DNA of 64,000 nt from Desulfatibacillum aliphaticivorans DSM 15576 (GCF_000429905.1 NZ_AUCT01000021.1:83600-147599); one strand, 5' to 3'; shown: positions 17,805 to 28,064, counted from the first letter of the stretch. Numbers and translations: made by a program. The notes: generated by a model from the sequence alone, not told the origin.

Positions 17805-19079
17805 TTATTTGATTTTCTTAAAGCCGCATAACAATCCGCCCGCAAAGGCATATAGGGCCCCCTTGAACCCCGCTCCTCCGGCCCCTTCATTGGAAGCGCC
17901 GTATTGCGGGCTTCTTTCCCGTTCGATTTTCGCCGGCAAATTTTTTTGAAACCATTTCTTCAACTGAGCCCGGTTCCAATAGGTTATGGGCGACGGGGCC
18001 GGTTTAACCCGGCCTTCCAAAGTTTCCTTTGGTTTGTATAGGATGTCCAAAACGTGATGCGTCGGGGTATGCCGGCCCAAAAACAAAGCGCACCCCGCGC
18101 AATAAGTGACTAATGGCCGCCCCTGGATATCCTTTACCCGGAGTTCAGACCATTTTTTCGCCAGATCCGGGGCAATGCAAGGCACGGCCCCGCCTTCCCC
18201 GCAGCACATGGTTTTTTTTCGCTCGCGGCGTTGGCGGGAGATTTCCAGCCCTTTTTTCTGCAGGATGCTGCGGGCCGATTCATGGACCGCGTTTTCGTTT
18301 CGCAACGGGCAGGGATCATGGACGCAAACCTCGCCTGAGACGTTCTCCGCGTGCGGCAGACCTTTTTCGTCAAGAAGCGTATAAACCATCTCGGTTTCCA
18401 GGCCGTCGCCGTACGTGGAAAACACTTTGAAGCAGTTGGGGCATGCGCAAAGGACTTTTTGGATCCCGTTGTCCAGCAAATAGGATCGCAATTCCCCGAA
18501 CATTTCCCGGAAAAAATCCGTTCTCCCCAAATCGTGGGAAGGCTTGCAGCAGCAATCCATCACAATGCCAAGGTTGGGAATAAACTGTTGCATATGCAGA
18601 AAAAGGAGTTTGACGATTTCCGGCCGGGACCCGGGGATATTACATCCGGGAAAAAAAATCGTGTCGCAGCCCTGGGGCAGAGCGTACCAGGTAAAGCGCG
18701 GCGAAGTTCCCTGCGCTTCATAATTTCGAAGAACTCCGTGCCTTTTGTCGTCGCCAAGGTCTGCGTTCGCCTGCCGGCGGGCTTGGAAAAACATGCCGGA
18801 TGGGTCGCACCCCTGGGGGCACAGCGTGGTGCATAGGCCGCATAAGCTGCATTCATAGGCCATAGACAAGTTGGCGGCGGAAGCGTTAGCCAATTCTTTG
18901 GCCAACTGGCCGGGGGAGCCGTATTTTTGTAGAAAAGCGCAGTTTTTTAGGCACGCGCCGCAATCGTTGCAAAGGTCGTTTACTTGTTTTAGGGCTGAAG
19001 GCAGATCCCGTTCAAGCGGAGAGAGCTTACGTTCCATTCTAATCATTTCCAGGTGCGCGTCGTTTTTCATGGTTGCCAT
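17805..19079 (-). CDS. Fe-S oxidoreductase with CCG domains (HdrD/GlpC-like)
   Basis: A 424-residue protein. Two 4Fe-4S motifs lie near the N-terminus (CNDCGACLKNC and CSLCGLCTTLC). Two CCG-type cysteine motifs follow: CCCKPSHD (~190) and CCGEGG (~315), as in heterodisulfide reductase subunit D and GlpC/LutA-type proteins. The C-terminus ends in a hydrophobic, Gly-rich stretch that could be a membrane association segment. No strong ribosome site decides the start; ATG 19079 was chosen over TTG 19106. It heads the leftward radical SAM/ABC cluster and may supply electrons. Confidence 0.87.
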   Translation of the reverse strand: MATMKNDAHLEMIRMERKLSPLERDLPSALKQVNDLCNDCGACLKNCAFLQKYGSPGQLAKELANASAANLSMAYECSLCGLCTTLCPQGCDPSGMFFQARRQANADLGDDKRHGVLRNYEAQGTSPRFTWYALPQGCDTIFFPGCNIPGSRPEIVKLLFLHMQQFIPNLGIVMDCCCKPSHDLGRTDFFREMFGELRSYLLDNGIQKVLCACPNCFKVFSTYGDGLETEMVYTLLDEKGLPHAENVSGEVCVHDPCPLRNENAVHESARSILQKKGLEISRQRRERKKTMCCGEGGAVPCIAPDLAKKWSELRVKDIQGRPLVTYCAGCALFLGRHTPTHHVLDILYKPKETLEGRVKPAPSPITYWNRAQLKKWFQKNLPAKIERERSPQYGASNEGAGGAGFKGALYAFAGGLLCGFKKIK

Positions 19080-19232
19080 TTGCTTGCTTGTATGTACAAT
19101 GACCAACGGACATTAACTTATAGTCCACAGGGGGGGCGTACGCAAATACAAACATATGATACCCGCGAGGCTTGATATAGATACAATCTATGTTCATCCG
19201 CTTGGCTCTTTTCCCATAAAGAGGAACAATCC

Positions 19233-20240
19233 GTGAAGACTCTTGCTCATTACCATCCTGAAAAGTTCACCAAAAACGGAGATATAGAAATTGCCTATGA
19301 TGCGTTTGGAGATCCCCAGGCAAAACCCTTATTGCTGATCATGGGGTTTGCGGACCAGATGATCACCTGGCACGAAAAGTTGTGCCGGGTTTTGGCTGAC
19401 AGCGGTTTTTTTGTGATCCGGTTCGACAATCGGGACATAGGACGGTCCACCTGGCTGGAAGATGAAGGGGCTCCAAACATCCCCTTGCTGGTTCTTAAAA
19501 GACTCCTCGGCTTGCCCGTAAAAACTCCGTACACCCTGAAAGACATGGCTCTGGACGCCCTGGCCGTTTTGGACGCCTTGGACTTGGAAAGCGCTCACGT
19601 CATGGGCGCCTCCATGGGCGGGATGATCGGCCAGGCCCTGGCCTTGGATTATCCCGAACGGGTTCGGACCCTGGTGTCCCTGATTTCCGCTCCCGATATT
19701 CTTCCCAATAAAAACGTGCTCAAAGGCATGGGCAAGGACATCGGCGACTGGATTGCGGGAAGGGATTCGGATTTCCAGACCCTTTCCCCGTCTCCGGCTG
19801 TCTTCCCCTTTTTGTTGAACCCCATGCCCACGGACAGGGAAGGCTTTGTGGATTTTTACGTAGGCCTGAATCTGACCGTAAACGGGAAGGGCGCGCCTTT
19901 GAACCTGGAAGAAAGCAGGAGGCACGCCCAGGAATTGTATGACCGGGGCTTGTGCCCTAACGGCGCATTAAGGCAGTTGGCAGGCATCCTGGCCAGCCCA
20001 TCCAGAAATCAAAGGCTTAAAAGCCTGAAAACGCCGACCTTGGTGATACACGGCGCCAAAGATCCGTTGATTCCGGTGCGCCTTGGCATGGAAACCGCCC
20101 GGCTGATCCCGGGAGCGCGTTTAAAGATTATCAAGAATATGGGGCATTGGCTGCCGTTGCCGGTTTGGGGGGAATTGCTGGGGGCTTTGGAAAATTTTTG
20201 GGACTCGTGTGCCTCCGGGCCTTTTATTTTAACTGATTGA
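19233..20240 (+). CDS. Alpha/beta hydrolase
   Basis: A 335-residue alpha/beta hydrolase starting with GTG after GAGGAA. The nucleophile elbow is GASMGG (Ser ~133), the oxyanion region LLIMGFADQ near residue 33, the acid in HGAKDPLIP and the catalytic His in NMGHWLP near the C-terminus. All three residues of the triad are present. Related proteins act as esterases, lactonases or enol-lactone hydrolases; the substrate is unknown. It diverges from the Fe-S/radical SAM operon with a 153-base shared upstream region. Confidence 0.88.
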   Translation: MKTLAHYHPEKFTKNGDIEIAYDAFGDPQAKPLLLIMGFADQMITWHEKLCRVLADSGFFVIRFDNRDIGRSTWLEDEGAPNIPLLVLKRLLGLPVKTPYTLKDMALDALAVLDALDLESAHVMGASMGGMIGQALALDYPERVRTLVSLISAPDILPNKNVLKGMGKDIGDWIAGRDSDFQTLSPSPAVFPFLLNPMPTDREGFVDFYVGLNLTVNGKGAPLNLEESRRHAQELYDRGLCPNGALRQLAGILASPSRNQRLKSLKTPTLVIHGAKDPLIPVRLGMETARLIPGARLKIIKNMGHWLPLPVWGELLGALENFWDSCASGPFILTD

Positions 20241-20412
20241 ATGTCAAGGCGTATTAATTGCTTTTAGTGAAAATGCGTGAATAATGGCGCCCTTATCTTG
20301 ACCCATGGTCGGTATGCTGGCATAATTCCCCCTGCTCATCAATTGAGGCTCTCCAGGGTCTTCATCAAGCCGATAAGCAGCTATTCGCAACGTCCCCAAG
20401 GAAGGTTTTTTC

Positions 20413-23400
20413 GTGGAACGAGAAATTGCCATTACAAGGATATCATTAAATCGGCCGGTAACAACCATCGTGCTTGTGCTTGCCGCTATATTTTTTGGTT
20501 TTTACTCTTACAGGAATATGGGGCTGGAACTCTATCCCAATGTGGATATCCCCGTGGTGAGCGTGTCCACGATCCTGACCGGCGCCAGCCCGGAGATTAT
20601 AGACCGGGACGTCACCGACGTTCTGGAAGAGCAGTTAAACACGATTGAAGGCATCAAGAATCTCACCTCCAGCAGCTATGAAGGCCGCTCGGTAATCGTC
20701 ATAGAATTCGTCCTGGAACGGGATATTGACGCTGCTGCAGCCGACGTGCGCGCCAAGGTGAATCTCGCCCAGTATTATCTGCCAAACGACTGTGAAGACC
20801 CCATTGTAAGCAAGCTGGACGTGGGCGCCTTCCCGGTCATGAATATTGCCGTGAAAGGCGGAGAAGACTACCGAACCAGGAGCCACTTTGTGGACAAGGT
20901 TGTCAAACCCCGTCTTCAGACGTTGTCCGGCGTGGGAAGCGTGGATTTGGTCGGGTTTAGAGACCGTGAAATACGCGTTTGGCTGAAGCCGGCCGACCTG
21001 GAAGCCCAGGGATTGACCGCCTCGGATGTGGCCGGAGCCCTTGCCCGGCGGCACCTGGAGTTGCCCGGCGGCCGCATAGAAAACGACACTCAGGAACTCA
21101 GCATCAGGGTGGAAGGCGAGTACGCCACCGTCGAAGGCCTTAGCCAGTTGGTGGTCAAAGAAAGCCTGGACGGCCGCTTGGTGCGGCTGCGCGACGTAGC
21201 AAAAGTGGAGGACGGATTCGAGGATGTTCGTACGGGATCCTATCTCAACGGCTCTCCCGTCATCACGGTGCAGGTGAAAAAGCAGCCGGGCGTCAATGAG
21301 GTTCAGGTATGCAACAGCGTAAAGGAAGTCCTGAAGGATCTGCGCTCAATAGCTCCCGCCGGCATAGAAATGATAATAAGCTCCGACACCTCGGACTTCA
21401 TCAGCCGTTCCATGAACGGCGTGGAAAATGATCTCATGATCGGCGTGGTGCTGACAGCCCTGCTGATGTTCGTATTTTTGCGGAGCATTCGGGTCACGCT
21501 TGTGGCCATTATTTCCATCCCCACATGCCTGATAAGCACCTTTCTGATATGCAACGCCCTGGGCTTTACGGTGAACAACTTGACCATGCTGGCCATGAGT
21601 CTGGCTGTCGGCATGGTTGTCGACAACACCATTGTCGTTATAGAAAATATTTTTCGGCACCTCGAACAAGGAAAGCCCGTGCGCCAGGCGGCTCTTGTGG
21701 GGGCCGGCCAGGTGGGCTTTGCCGTGCTGGCCGGAACAGCCACCACCCTGGCGGTTTTTGTACCGGTGGCCACCATGAAAGGCGTCATTGGCCGTTTTTT
21801 CTTTTCCTTCGGCATGACGATCGCCGGGGCCATGCTGATTTCTCTCCTGGTTTCCCTGACCCTGACGCCGTTTATGGCGTCTCATCTCATGAAGCAGCAA
21901 ACCAGCGAAGGAACGTTTTCCAAGATATTGGACTTGCCTATGAAGGCCCTGGAGGCCCTGTACCGAAGGGTTTTGGGCTGGGCCGTGCGATTTCGGTTTG
22001 TTACCATTCTTATTGCTTTGCTAACCTTCGCCGCCGGAATCATGATGGCAAAGCAACTGGGTATGGATTTCGCCCCGGAAGAAGATCAGGGAGAAACCAC
22101 CTTGCAGTACGAACTGCCTATCGGGACTTCCGTGGAGGAATCCGCCCGCATGACCAGGGAGCTATCCGCCATAGTGCAGGAGCAGCCGGAGGTCACCCTG
22201 GTGCTGGCCACCTTCGGCGGCGGTTCGGGCGAGGAAATCCACAAAGGAAACCTATACATTCGGTTGGTCGGGCGGAAGGAGCGTTCCGTAAGCGTGGCCC
22301 AGTTCGAGGAAAGACTTCGCGATCTGTTTGCAGGGTATCGGGACGTCATATTCCAAATCCAGCAGGGCGGCGGCGGCCCTGGAAGCTCGGACGCCGAACA
22401 GTCCATCCAGGCGGACAGCTTGGAGGATTTGGCCAGAGTGACTGAAGCCATGGTCGAAGACCTCAAAAAGGCGCCCGGCCTGGTAGACGTAAACAGCGAC
22501 CTGCGGCTTACCAAACCCATGGTGAAAATCCATATTAACCGGGGACTGACCGACTCCCTGGGTGTGGATGTGAAGGACATCGCCAATGAGGTCAACACCT
22601 ACTTCGGCGGGACGGACGCATCGGTTTTTAAAAGCGAGGGCAATCGCTACGACATTAATTTGAAGGGCGCGCCGGAAGACCGTCTGGTCGCGGACGACAT
22701 CGGACGGATCACCGTCAAAACATCAACCGGCGACACGGTTCGTTTGGGCGCTATGGTGGATGTGGAAACCACCGTGGGGCCAAATGTGATCAAACGCTAC
22801 AACAGGCGATACTCCGCCTCGGTTTACGCCAACGTCCAGGAGGGGTACTCCACAAAACAAGCGACCGACGATATCCAGGCGGCCTTTGACAGGCACGCCC
22901 CAAGCGATAAAAGCATGGCCACCGTGATTACGGGAAACGCTCAAATGATGATGGAGAGCATGGGCTATTTGGTGGAAGCCATCATCATAGCCCTGATTAT
23001 AGTTTACATAGTCATGGCTATTCAGTTTGAATCATTTCTTAATCCCTTGGTCGTGATGTTCTCTTTGCCCCTGGCCTTTAGCGGGGTGTTCGGCTTGATC
23101 TGGATTACGGGCGGAACCATCAACATCATGAGCATGATAGGCATGATTCTATTGGTGGGCATTGTTGTGAACAACGCCATTTTACTGGTGGACTTCGCCA
23201 ACCAGCGAAGGGAGCGGGGCCTGGGGCCTGTAGAGGCCATGCTGGAGGCCGGCCCGTTGAGGTTGCGGCCCATCATCATGACCGCCGCGTCCACCATGAT
23301 AAGCTCCCTGCCCATCGCCCTGGCTCTGAGCGAGGGGTCGGAATTCCGGCAGCCTATGTCCCTGGCGGTCATTGGGGGCCTCTTTACCTCCACGGTTTTG

Positions 23401-23550
23401 ACTTTGGTCGTCATTCCAGTGGGATATATTTGGGTGGAGAATATTTCGAGCGGGGCTGGGCGTCTGTACAACAAGTTGTTCACGCGAAAGAAATCGCAGC
23501 CCGAGCCGGCTGAGTTGGTGGAAACGCCCCCTGATTCCGAGGAAAAGTAG
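20413..23550 (+). CDS. RND efflux pump inner-membrane protein (AcrB/MdtB family)
   Basis: A 1045-residue RND transporter, full length for the hydrophobe/amphiphile efflux family. One membrane helix at the N-terminus, a periplasmic loop, a helix bundle (~335-540) with the proton-relay motif GMVVDNTIVVIENI, a second periplasmic loop and a second helix bundle (~870-1020). Start is GTG with AAGGAAGG seven bases upstream. It forms an operon with TolC (11 bases downstream) and a membrane fusion protein, together making a tripartite efflux system across both membranes. Confidence 0.95.
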   Translation: MEREIAITRISLNRPVTTIVLVLAAIFFGFYSYRNMGLELYPNVDIPVVSVSTILTGASPEIIDRDVTDVLEEQLNTIEGIKNLTSSSYEGRSVIVIEFVLERDIDAAAADVRAKVNLAQYYLPNDCEDPIVSKLDVGAFPVMNIAVKGGEDYRTRSHFVDKVVKPRLQTLSGVGSVDLVGFRDREIRVWLKPADLEAQGLTASDVAGALARRHLELPGGRIENDTQELSIRVEGEYATVEGLSQLVVKESLDGRLVRLRDVAKVEDGFEDVRTGSYLNGSPVITVQVKKQPGVNEVQVCNSVKEVLKDLRSIAPAGIEMIISSDTSDFISRSMNGVENDLMIGVVLTALLMFVFLRSIRVTLVAIISIPTCLISTFLICNALGFTVNNLTMLAMSLAVGMVVDNTIVVIENIFRHLEQGKPVRQAALVGAGQVGFAVLAGTATTLAVFVPVATMKGVIGRFFFSFGMTIAGAMLISLLVSLTLTPFMASHLMKQQTSEGTFSKILDLPMKALEALYRRVLGWAVRFRFVTILIALLTFAAGIMMAKQLGMDFAPEEDQGETTLQYELPIGTSVEESARMTRELSAIVQEQPEVTLVLATFGGGSGEEIHKGNLYIRLVGRKERSVSVAQFEERLRDLFAGYRDVIFQIQQGGGGPGSSDAEQSIQADSLEDLARVTEAMVEDLKKAPGLVDVNSDLRLTKPMVKIHINRGLTDSLGVDVKDIANEVNTYFGGTDASVFKSEGNRYDINLKGAPEDRLVADDIGRITVKTSTGDTVRLGAMVDVETTVGPNVIKRYNRRYSASVYANVQEGYSTKQATDDIQAAFDRHAPSDKSMATVITGNAQMMMESMGYLVEAIIIALIIVYIVMAIQFESFLNPLVVMFSLPLAFSGVFGLIWITGGTINIMSMIGMILLVGIVVNNAILLVDFANQRRERGLGPVEAMLEAGPLRLRPIIMTAASTMISSLPIALALSEGSEFRQPMSLAVIGGLFTSTVLTLVVIPVGYIWVENISSGAGRLYNKLFTRKKSQPEPAELVETPPDSEEK

Positions 23551-23561
23551 GAGCTTTATAC

Positions 23562-24893
23562 GTGGATAATATATTGAAAAAAATAGGGCTTTGCATGGGC
23601 GTCTTGCTTTTGGGCGCAACATCCCCGGGTTTTGCCCAGGAAACGGAAAGCCAGGCGCCCCCTCCATCCAAGCTGGGGCTGATCGAGGTCATGGAGCTGG
23701 CTGCGTCCCAAAGCCTGAACGTTCTATCCGCGACTCAGGATCGGGACGTTGCCAAAGGAAGAATTCGGGAGGCTTACGCCAATGCCTTGCCGGTTATCAA
23801 CGGCGGTACGGAGCTCCTTTATGTCTCCGACTCCATTTCCAGGGGGGAAAACGAGCAAGCCACCGCCTCGGTGTCGCTCAATCAGCCCTTGTTCCGAGCC
23901 GGCAGCATCGCAGCAGGCATCCGAGCGGCTAAACTCTATGAAGATTATTCCGAAAAGAGCATAGAATCCGCAAGGCTGGAAGCCGTGCGCGCGGCTTGCA
24001 TCCGTTATTACGACGTGTTGCTGGCCCGGGCGGATTTGCAGGCCGTCAGCGAAACCCTGGACCTTTCCAAATACAACCTGGACGTGGTCACCGGCAGAAA
24101 AGCCCAGGGGACCGCCACCAACCTGGATGTGATCCGCGCCCGGGAGCAAATGAGCAACAATCAAGCTGATTTATTGTCCGCCAAAAACGCCCTGTCCATT
24201 GCCAAGATGCGGCTGTTCACAGTCCTCAGGCTATCTCCGGACTCTCTCATAGCCGTTGAGGGAGAGCTTTGTTTTGTTAAAGAACCGGAGCTTGAGGGCG
24301 CTCCCTTGGATATCGCCATGGAGCACAGGCCGGATTTGAAAGTGCTCAAAACCCAAGTGGCCATGCAGGATGAAAACATCATTGCAACCCGGTCGGACCG
24401 GCTCCTTTCCGTGGACGCCGTGGGCAAGTACAGCTTTGTAAAACCCGAAAGCCCTTTGTACGATGACTGGACCGAGGAATATTACGGCGGCGTGGTTTTT
24501 ACCTTGCCCATTTTTGAGGGCCGGCGCGTCAGCGGAAGGATGATTCAGGAAAAAGCCATCCGCAATCAATACCAGTACGCCGTGGACCAGAAAAACGACG
24601 ACATTCGTCTGGAAGTGAACGAGGCCCTGGACAATCTCAAAGCAGCGGCTCAGGTTGTGAAAGCCCGGGAAACCAGCGTGCTGCAGGCGCAAGAAGCCCT
24701 TCGGCTCGCCCAAAGCGGATACGAGCACGGAGTAAACGAGCAGCTTGACGTGCTCAACGCCCAGGTGACTTTTGCGGAAAGCCGCCTGAACTACTCCCGG
24801 GCCGTGTATAATCATAATATTTACCGCATTGACCTGAAGCGCGCCACAGGCGTTTTATTGAAAGAAATCAACCAGACCAATGAAAATAATTGA
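23562..24893 (+). CDS. TolC-family outer-membrane efflux protein
   Basis: A 443-residue outer-membrane factor with a signal peptide ending in GFAQE and two TolC repeats rich in long helices. Start is GTG after TAGGAGC. The C-terminal repeat contains the LRLAQSGYEHGVNEQLDVL-type segment typical of the family. It serves as exit duct for the RND pump encoded just upstream; the adaptor gene overlaps or closely follows it. Confidence 0.93.
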   Translation: MDNILKKIGLCMGVLLLGATSPGFAQETESQAPPPSKLGLIEVMELAASQSLNVLSATQDRDVAKGRIREAYANALPVINGGTELLYVSDSISRGENEQATASVSLNQPLFRAGSIAAGIRAAKLYEDYSEKSIESARLEAVRAACIRYYDVLLARADLQAVSETLDLSKYNLDVVTGRKAQGTATNLDVIRAREQMSNNQADLLSAKNALSIAKMRLFTVLRLSPDSLIAVEGELCFVKEPELEGAPLDIAMEHRPDLKVLKTQVAMQDENIIATRSDRLLSVDAVGKYSFVKPESPLYDDWTEEYYGGVVFTLPIFEGRRVSGRMIQEKAIRNQYQYAVDQKNDDIRLEVNEALDNLKAAAQVVKARETSVLQAQEALRLAQSGYEHGVNEQLDVLNAQVTFAESRLNYSRAVYNHNIYRIDLKRATGVLLKEINQTNENN

Positions 24894-24933
24894 AAGAGCT
24901 GATCAGGCGACGTGGAGGCAAGGGGGCTTGACC

Positions 24934-26109
24934 ATGAATAAAAAAAGTAGAATCCATGCTGTTACCACAGGGGTGGCCGTCCTGTGCTGCCTATTCGGTT
25001 TCATGGCCTGCAAACCCCAGGATAAATCCAAGGAGGCGGCCTCCGAAACGGTGCAGGAAATCAAAAAGACGGTAGTGACCACCGTGGCGCCTAAAAGGGT
25101 TCCCGTGTTTTACAGCGGCATGCAGGAGAACGGAACCATTGAGGCCGTAGAACAGGTGACCGTAAAATCCAAGGTCAGCGGCAGGTTGGAGCAAATGCTG
25201 GTCCACCAGGGGGATGTGGTGGAAGCCGGTCAAACCGTGGCGTTGGTGGAGCACAAGAGCATCCAGGCCCGCCTGGAAAGCGCCAAGGCCGACCTGGTTG
25301 TTTCCCAAGCTCAACTGGCGCAGGCGAAAGTCACTCTGGCCGATGCTCAAAAAGAAGCGGACCGCTATGAAAAGCTGTTCAAAGACGGATATTGCACGGA
25401 GCAGCAGCTTACGCAAAGAAGAACCACGCTTCGGACTGCACAGGCGGGACTGGCCGTCTCTCAAGCGAACATCGCCAAAAATAAAGCCTCCATTGGAGAG
25501 ATTATGGTGGATTTGGACGAGGCGACCATAAAGGCCCCCATTGCAGGCGTGATTTCCGATGATTTTTCCCATACCCCCGGTGAAATGATCGATAAGGACA
25601 CCCTTATTGTGGAAGTGGTCGGCATGGACCGGTTATACGCCAGGGTGAACGTGGCCGAGCAATACGTCCATAGAATCTCCAAAGGCATGAAAGTGTTCAT
25701 CTCGCTGCTGGGAGACAAAAAAGGGCCTTATGAAGGATCTGTGTGGCGCATTCAACCCACCGTGGACACGGCCACGCGCACAACAAGGGTTGACGCCCTG
25801 GCCAACGACTCGTCCGCCATGAGGCCCGGCATGTTCGTCACCGTGTTTTTTGCCGAAGAAAAAATGGAAAACCCCGTAGTGCTGCCTATGGACGCTGTAA
25901 AAAGATCGAACGGAGACCATTTTATTTGGTTGATGATAGGCGACAAGGCCAAACGATTAATCGTAAGGCCGGGGCTAAAAAACGGCAATGAAACGGCGAT
26001 TGAGGATGTCATCCCCGAAGGCGCCCGCGTTATTATCACCGGCGGGGACAACCTTAAGGATGGAGACCTGGTTGTGGAGGCGAATCATCAGGCTGCGGCT
26101 TCGTCCTGA
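24934..26109 (+). CDS. RND efflux periplasmic adaptor (membrane fusion protein), lipoprotein
   Basis: A 391-residue adaptor. The chosen ATG (24934) follows a strong AGGGGG site; a possible upstream ATG at 24880 overlaps tolC. A signal peptide ends at a lipobox-like FMAC. The barrel-sandwich hybrid half-motifs appear around VKSKVSGRLEQMLVHQGD and ATIKAPIAGVISD, with a coiled-coil hairpin between. It links the RND pump to TolC. The order pump-TolC-adaptor is less usual than adaptor-pump-TolC. Confidence 0.92.
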   Translation: MNKKSRIHAVTTGVAVLCCLFGFMACKPQDKSKEAASETVQEIKKTVVTTVAPKRVPVFYSGMQENGTIEAVEQVTVKSKVSGRLEQMLVHQGDVVEAGQTVALVEHKSIQARLESAKADLVVSQAQLAQAKVTLADAQKEADRYEKLFKDGYCTEQQLTQRRTTLRTAQAGLAVSQANIAKNKASIGEIMVDLDEATIKAPIAGVISDDFSHTPGEMIDKDTLIVEVVGMDRLYARVNVAEQYVHRISKGMKVFISLLGDKKGPYEGSVWRIQPTVDTATRTTRVDALANDSSAMRPGMFVTVFFAEEKMENPVVLPMDAVKRSNGDHFIWLMIGDKAKRLIVRPGLKNGNETAIEDVIPEGARVIITGGDNLKDGDLVVEANHQAAASS

Positions 26110-26116
26110 TTGGCTT

Positions 26117-26758
26117 CTATTCCAAAGTAAAATAGTCCTCATAAGCCTGGGCCAGGGTCTTGGGGTTTACCTGCTCCAAAACCGGCAGCTCAGCCATGAT
26201 GCGAACCTTGCCGTATCGCTCTATGGCCGTGCGGTTGGAGGCTACGGAGGGGCCGTTCAGCACAACCCCCAGGATATTAAGGCCTTGATTTCTTAATTGC
26301 TCCAAAGTCAAAAGGGTGTTGTTGATCGCTCCCCGGCCGTTTTTGCAGACAAGGATGACAGGGTAGTTGAGCCTGGACATCAGGTCCAACATAAAATGGT
26401 TCTCGTTCAAAGGAACCATGACGCCGCCCACGCCTTCCACGATCAAGCGCTCCAGGGATCCCAGATAAGGCACCCAAAACTGATTCAGGTCAATGGTTAC
26501 ATTTTCCATGGCCGCTGATGCATGAGGGGGAAGAGGCGCTTTCAGGCGGTAGGTTTCAGGGTAAAAGCGCGTTTCGGATAAACCGGTGACTTTGCAAATC
26601 CATTGGGAGTCAGTAAGTTCTTCCGCGCCGCTTTGTAGAGGCTTCCAGTATCCGCTGTTGGGGAGGCCGGCCATTAAAATGGCTGCCACCGTGGTTTTTC
26701 CGACGCCCGAATCCGTCCCGGTAATAAACACCCGGTCTGGAAAGTTGTTTTTGGCCAT
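26117..26758 (-). CDS. bioD: Dethiobiotin synthetase
   Basis: A 213-residue BioD. The P-loop is GTDSGVGKT near the N-terminus, VEGVGGVMVPL contains the conserved Gly-rich substrate loop, and a Lys needed for carbamate formation is in YWKPLQSG. The enzyme closes the ureido ring of biotin from DAPA, CO2 and ATP. A longer frame extends to 27256 but that part is the antisense of the next gene; the ATG at 26758 gives the normal family length. No other bio gene is in the window, so the pathway is scattered or completed elsewhere. Confidence 0.9.
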   Translation of the reverse strand: MAKNNFPDRVFITGTDSGVGKTTVAAILMAGLPNSGYWKPLQSGAEELTDSQWICKVTGLSETRFYPETYRLKAPLPPHASAAMENVTIDLNQFWVPYLGSLERLIVEGVGGVMVPLNENHFMLDLMSRLNYPVILVCKNGRGAINNTLLTLEQLRNQGLNILGVVLNGPSVASNRTAIERYGKVRIMAELPVLEQVNPKTLAQAYEDYFTLE

Positions 26759-26924
26759 GTAATTTAAATCCGCTCTTGATTTTAGTGCATTTGTCTTGGA
26801 AATTTTCATGCCCGGCTCCCAGGCCGCTTTCAAGCAGAAGAACAAAGCAGACCACGGAGTTTTTGTCAATTGCGGCATAGAACGTTTTGTGGATAACGGG
26901 GCCAACCCGTTGAATATTTGGGCC

Positions 26925-28064
26925 ATGATGCATTTTTTTCGAAAAAGCTCCTTTTTCCCCAATGCCATTCTGGCATGCTTGTCCATTTTGCTGGCCCTTG
27001 CCGGGGCTGAGTTTTGCCTGAGGCTGCTGGGGCATGAGCCCGGATACATCGCCAGGTACGACGTCGGCCTGGCTAAAGTGGATAAGCTGCAATCGGTTAA
27101 AGCCAAGTGGTTCACGGACTCGGAAGGCGTCTGGCGGGCGAATCCCGATTTTGACTGGCCGGAAAACCATATCAACTCCGAAGGGTTTCGCAGCAGGGAG
27201 TTCGTGGAAGATAATTCGGGGCAGCCCAAGGTTTTGTTTTTAGGGGATTCGTTCACATGGGGCGTCGCCGCCTGGCCCGAGAACGAGTCTTTTGCGGACC
27301 TGGTGGGAAGGGAAGGCTTTACGGTCTATAACACGGGCGTTCCCGGAGCGGATCCCAACCAATACGCGTATTTGGCCGAAAAATACGTCCCCCGCCTGCA
27401 CCCGGATTACACGGCGGTCATGTTCTTTATGGGCAATGATTTTGTGCGGCCCAAACCCATGCTTCCGGGCAAGAACCTCCATCACATAACCAATGCCGGC
27501 TGGATGTACGCCTTTGACGACCAGGGCAATTACATGGCTTCGCCTCAACAGGCCTACGCCTATTGGAAAAGGCACAGCAACTGGCTGGAAGCCCCTGACA
27601 GGCCGGACCTGCCGGACAATCCCGTAAAATCCGTTTTTTGTAAAACCGTGATCGGCTCCTACGCCTGGTATTACACCTCTCCCGCCCTGGTTTGGGCGGG
27701 CCGCAAGATGGGGTATGATTTTCCGGTTAGCGAGGGAGTCTGGAACAAGCCGGGGCCTCACACCATCCAGTCCCTCCAACGCATCAAGGATGTGTGCGAT
27801 CAATACGAATCGCAGTTTTTGCTGTTTATCATTCCGGTGGACCCGGAAATGGAAAACGAAAATAATAGCCTGGGCGAGAACCTCAACTATTTACGGGCAT
27901 TTTCTCCGCTAACGCCCGGCTATATCAGCCCGGACATGTACAACAAAAAAAGCTGTCATCACCTGAACAACCACGGGCACAGGCTCTATGCGGACTTTAT
28001 TCTGGAAAAATTGGCTGAAAAGCAAAACGAAAATAGGGATATTTCCTCCGGTGTTAATAAGTGA
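26925..28064 (+). CDS. SGNH/GDSL hydrolase-like membrane-anchored protein
   Basis: About 379 residues. An N-terminal membrane segment (~10-28) is followed by an SGNH hydrolase fold: the GDS motif in FLGDSFTWG (~105), the block with GND in FFMGNDF, and a late NNHGHRLYADF region holding the catalytic His. Proteins of this kind (AlgX/DltD-like) often acylate or deacylate cell-surface polysaccharides. The start may be either of two adjacent ATGs (26925, 26928); no clear ribosome site decides. The gene is divergent from bioD. Confidence 0.8.
   Translation: MMHFFRKSSFFPNAILACLSILLALAGAEFCLRLLGHEPGYIARYDVGLAKVDKLQSVKAKWFTDSEGVWRANPDFDWPENHINSEGFRSREFVEDNSGQPKVLFLGDSFTWGVAAWPENESFADLVGREGFTVYNTGVPGADPNQYAYLAEKYVPRLHPDYTAVMFFMGNDFVRPKPMLPGKNLHHITNAGWMYAFDDQGNYMASPQQAYAYWKRHSNWLEAPDRPDLPDNPVKSVFCKTVIGSYAWYYTSPALVWAGRKMGYDFPVSEGVWNKPGPHTIQSLQRIKDVCDQYESQFLLFIIPVDPEMENENNSLGENLNYLRAFSPLTPGYISPDMYNKKSCHHLNNHGHRLYADFILEKLAEKQNENRDISSGVNK

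Noticed and set aside
26759..27256. N-terminal extension of bioD
   Set aside because: It would overlap the SGNH hydrolase gene antisense and lacks BioD similarity; ATG 26758 gives the normal family length.
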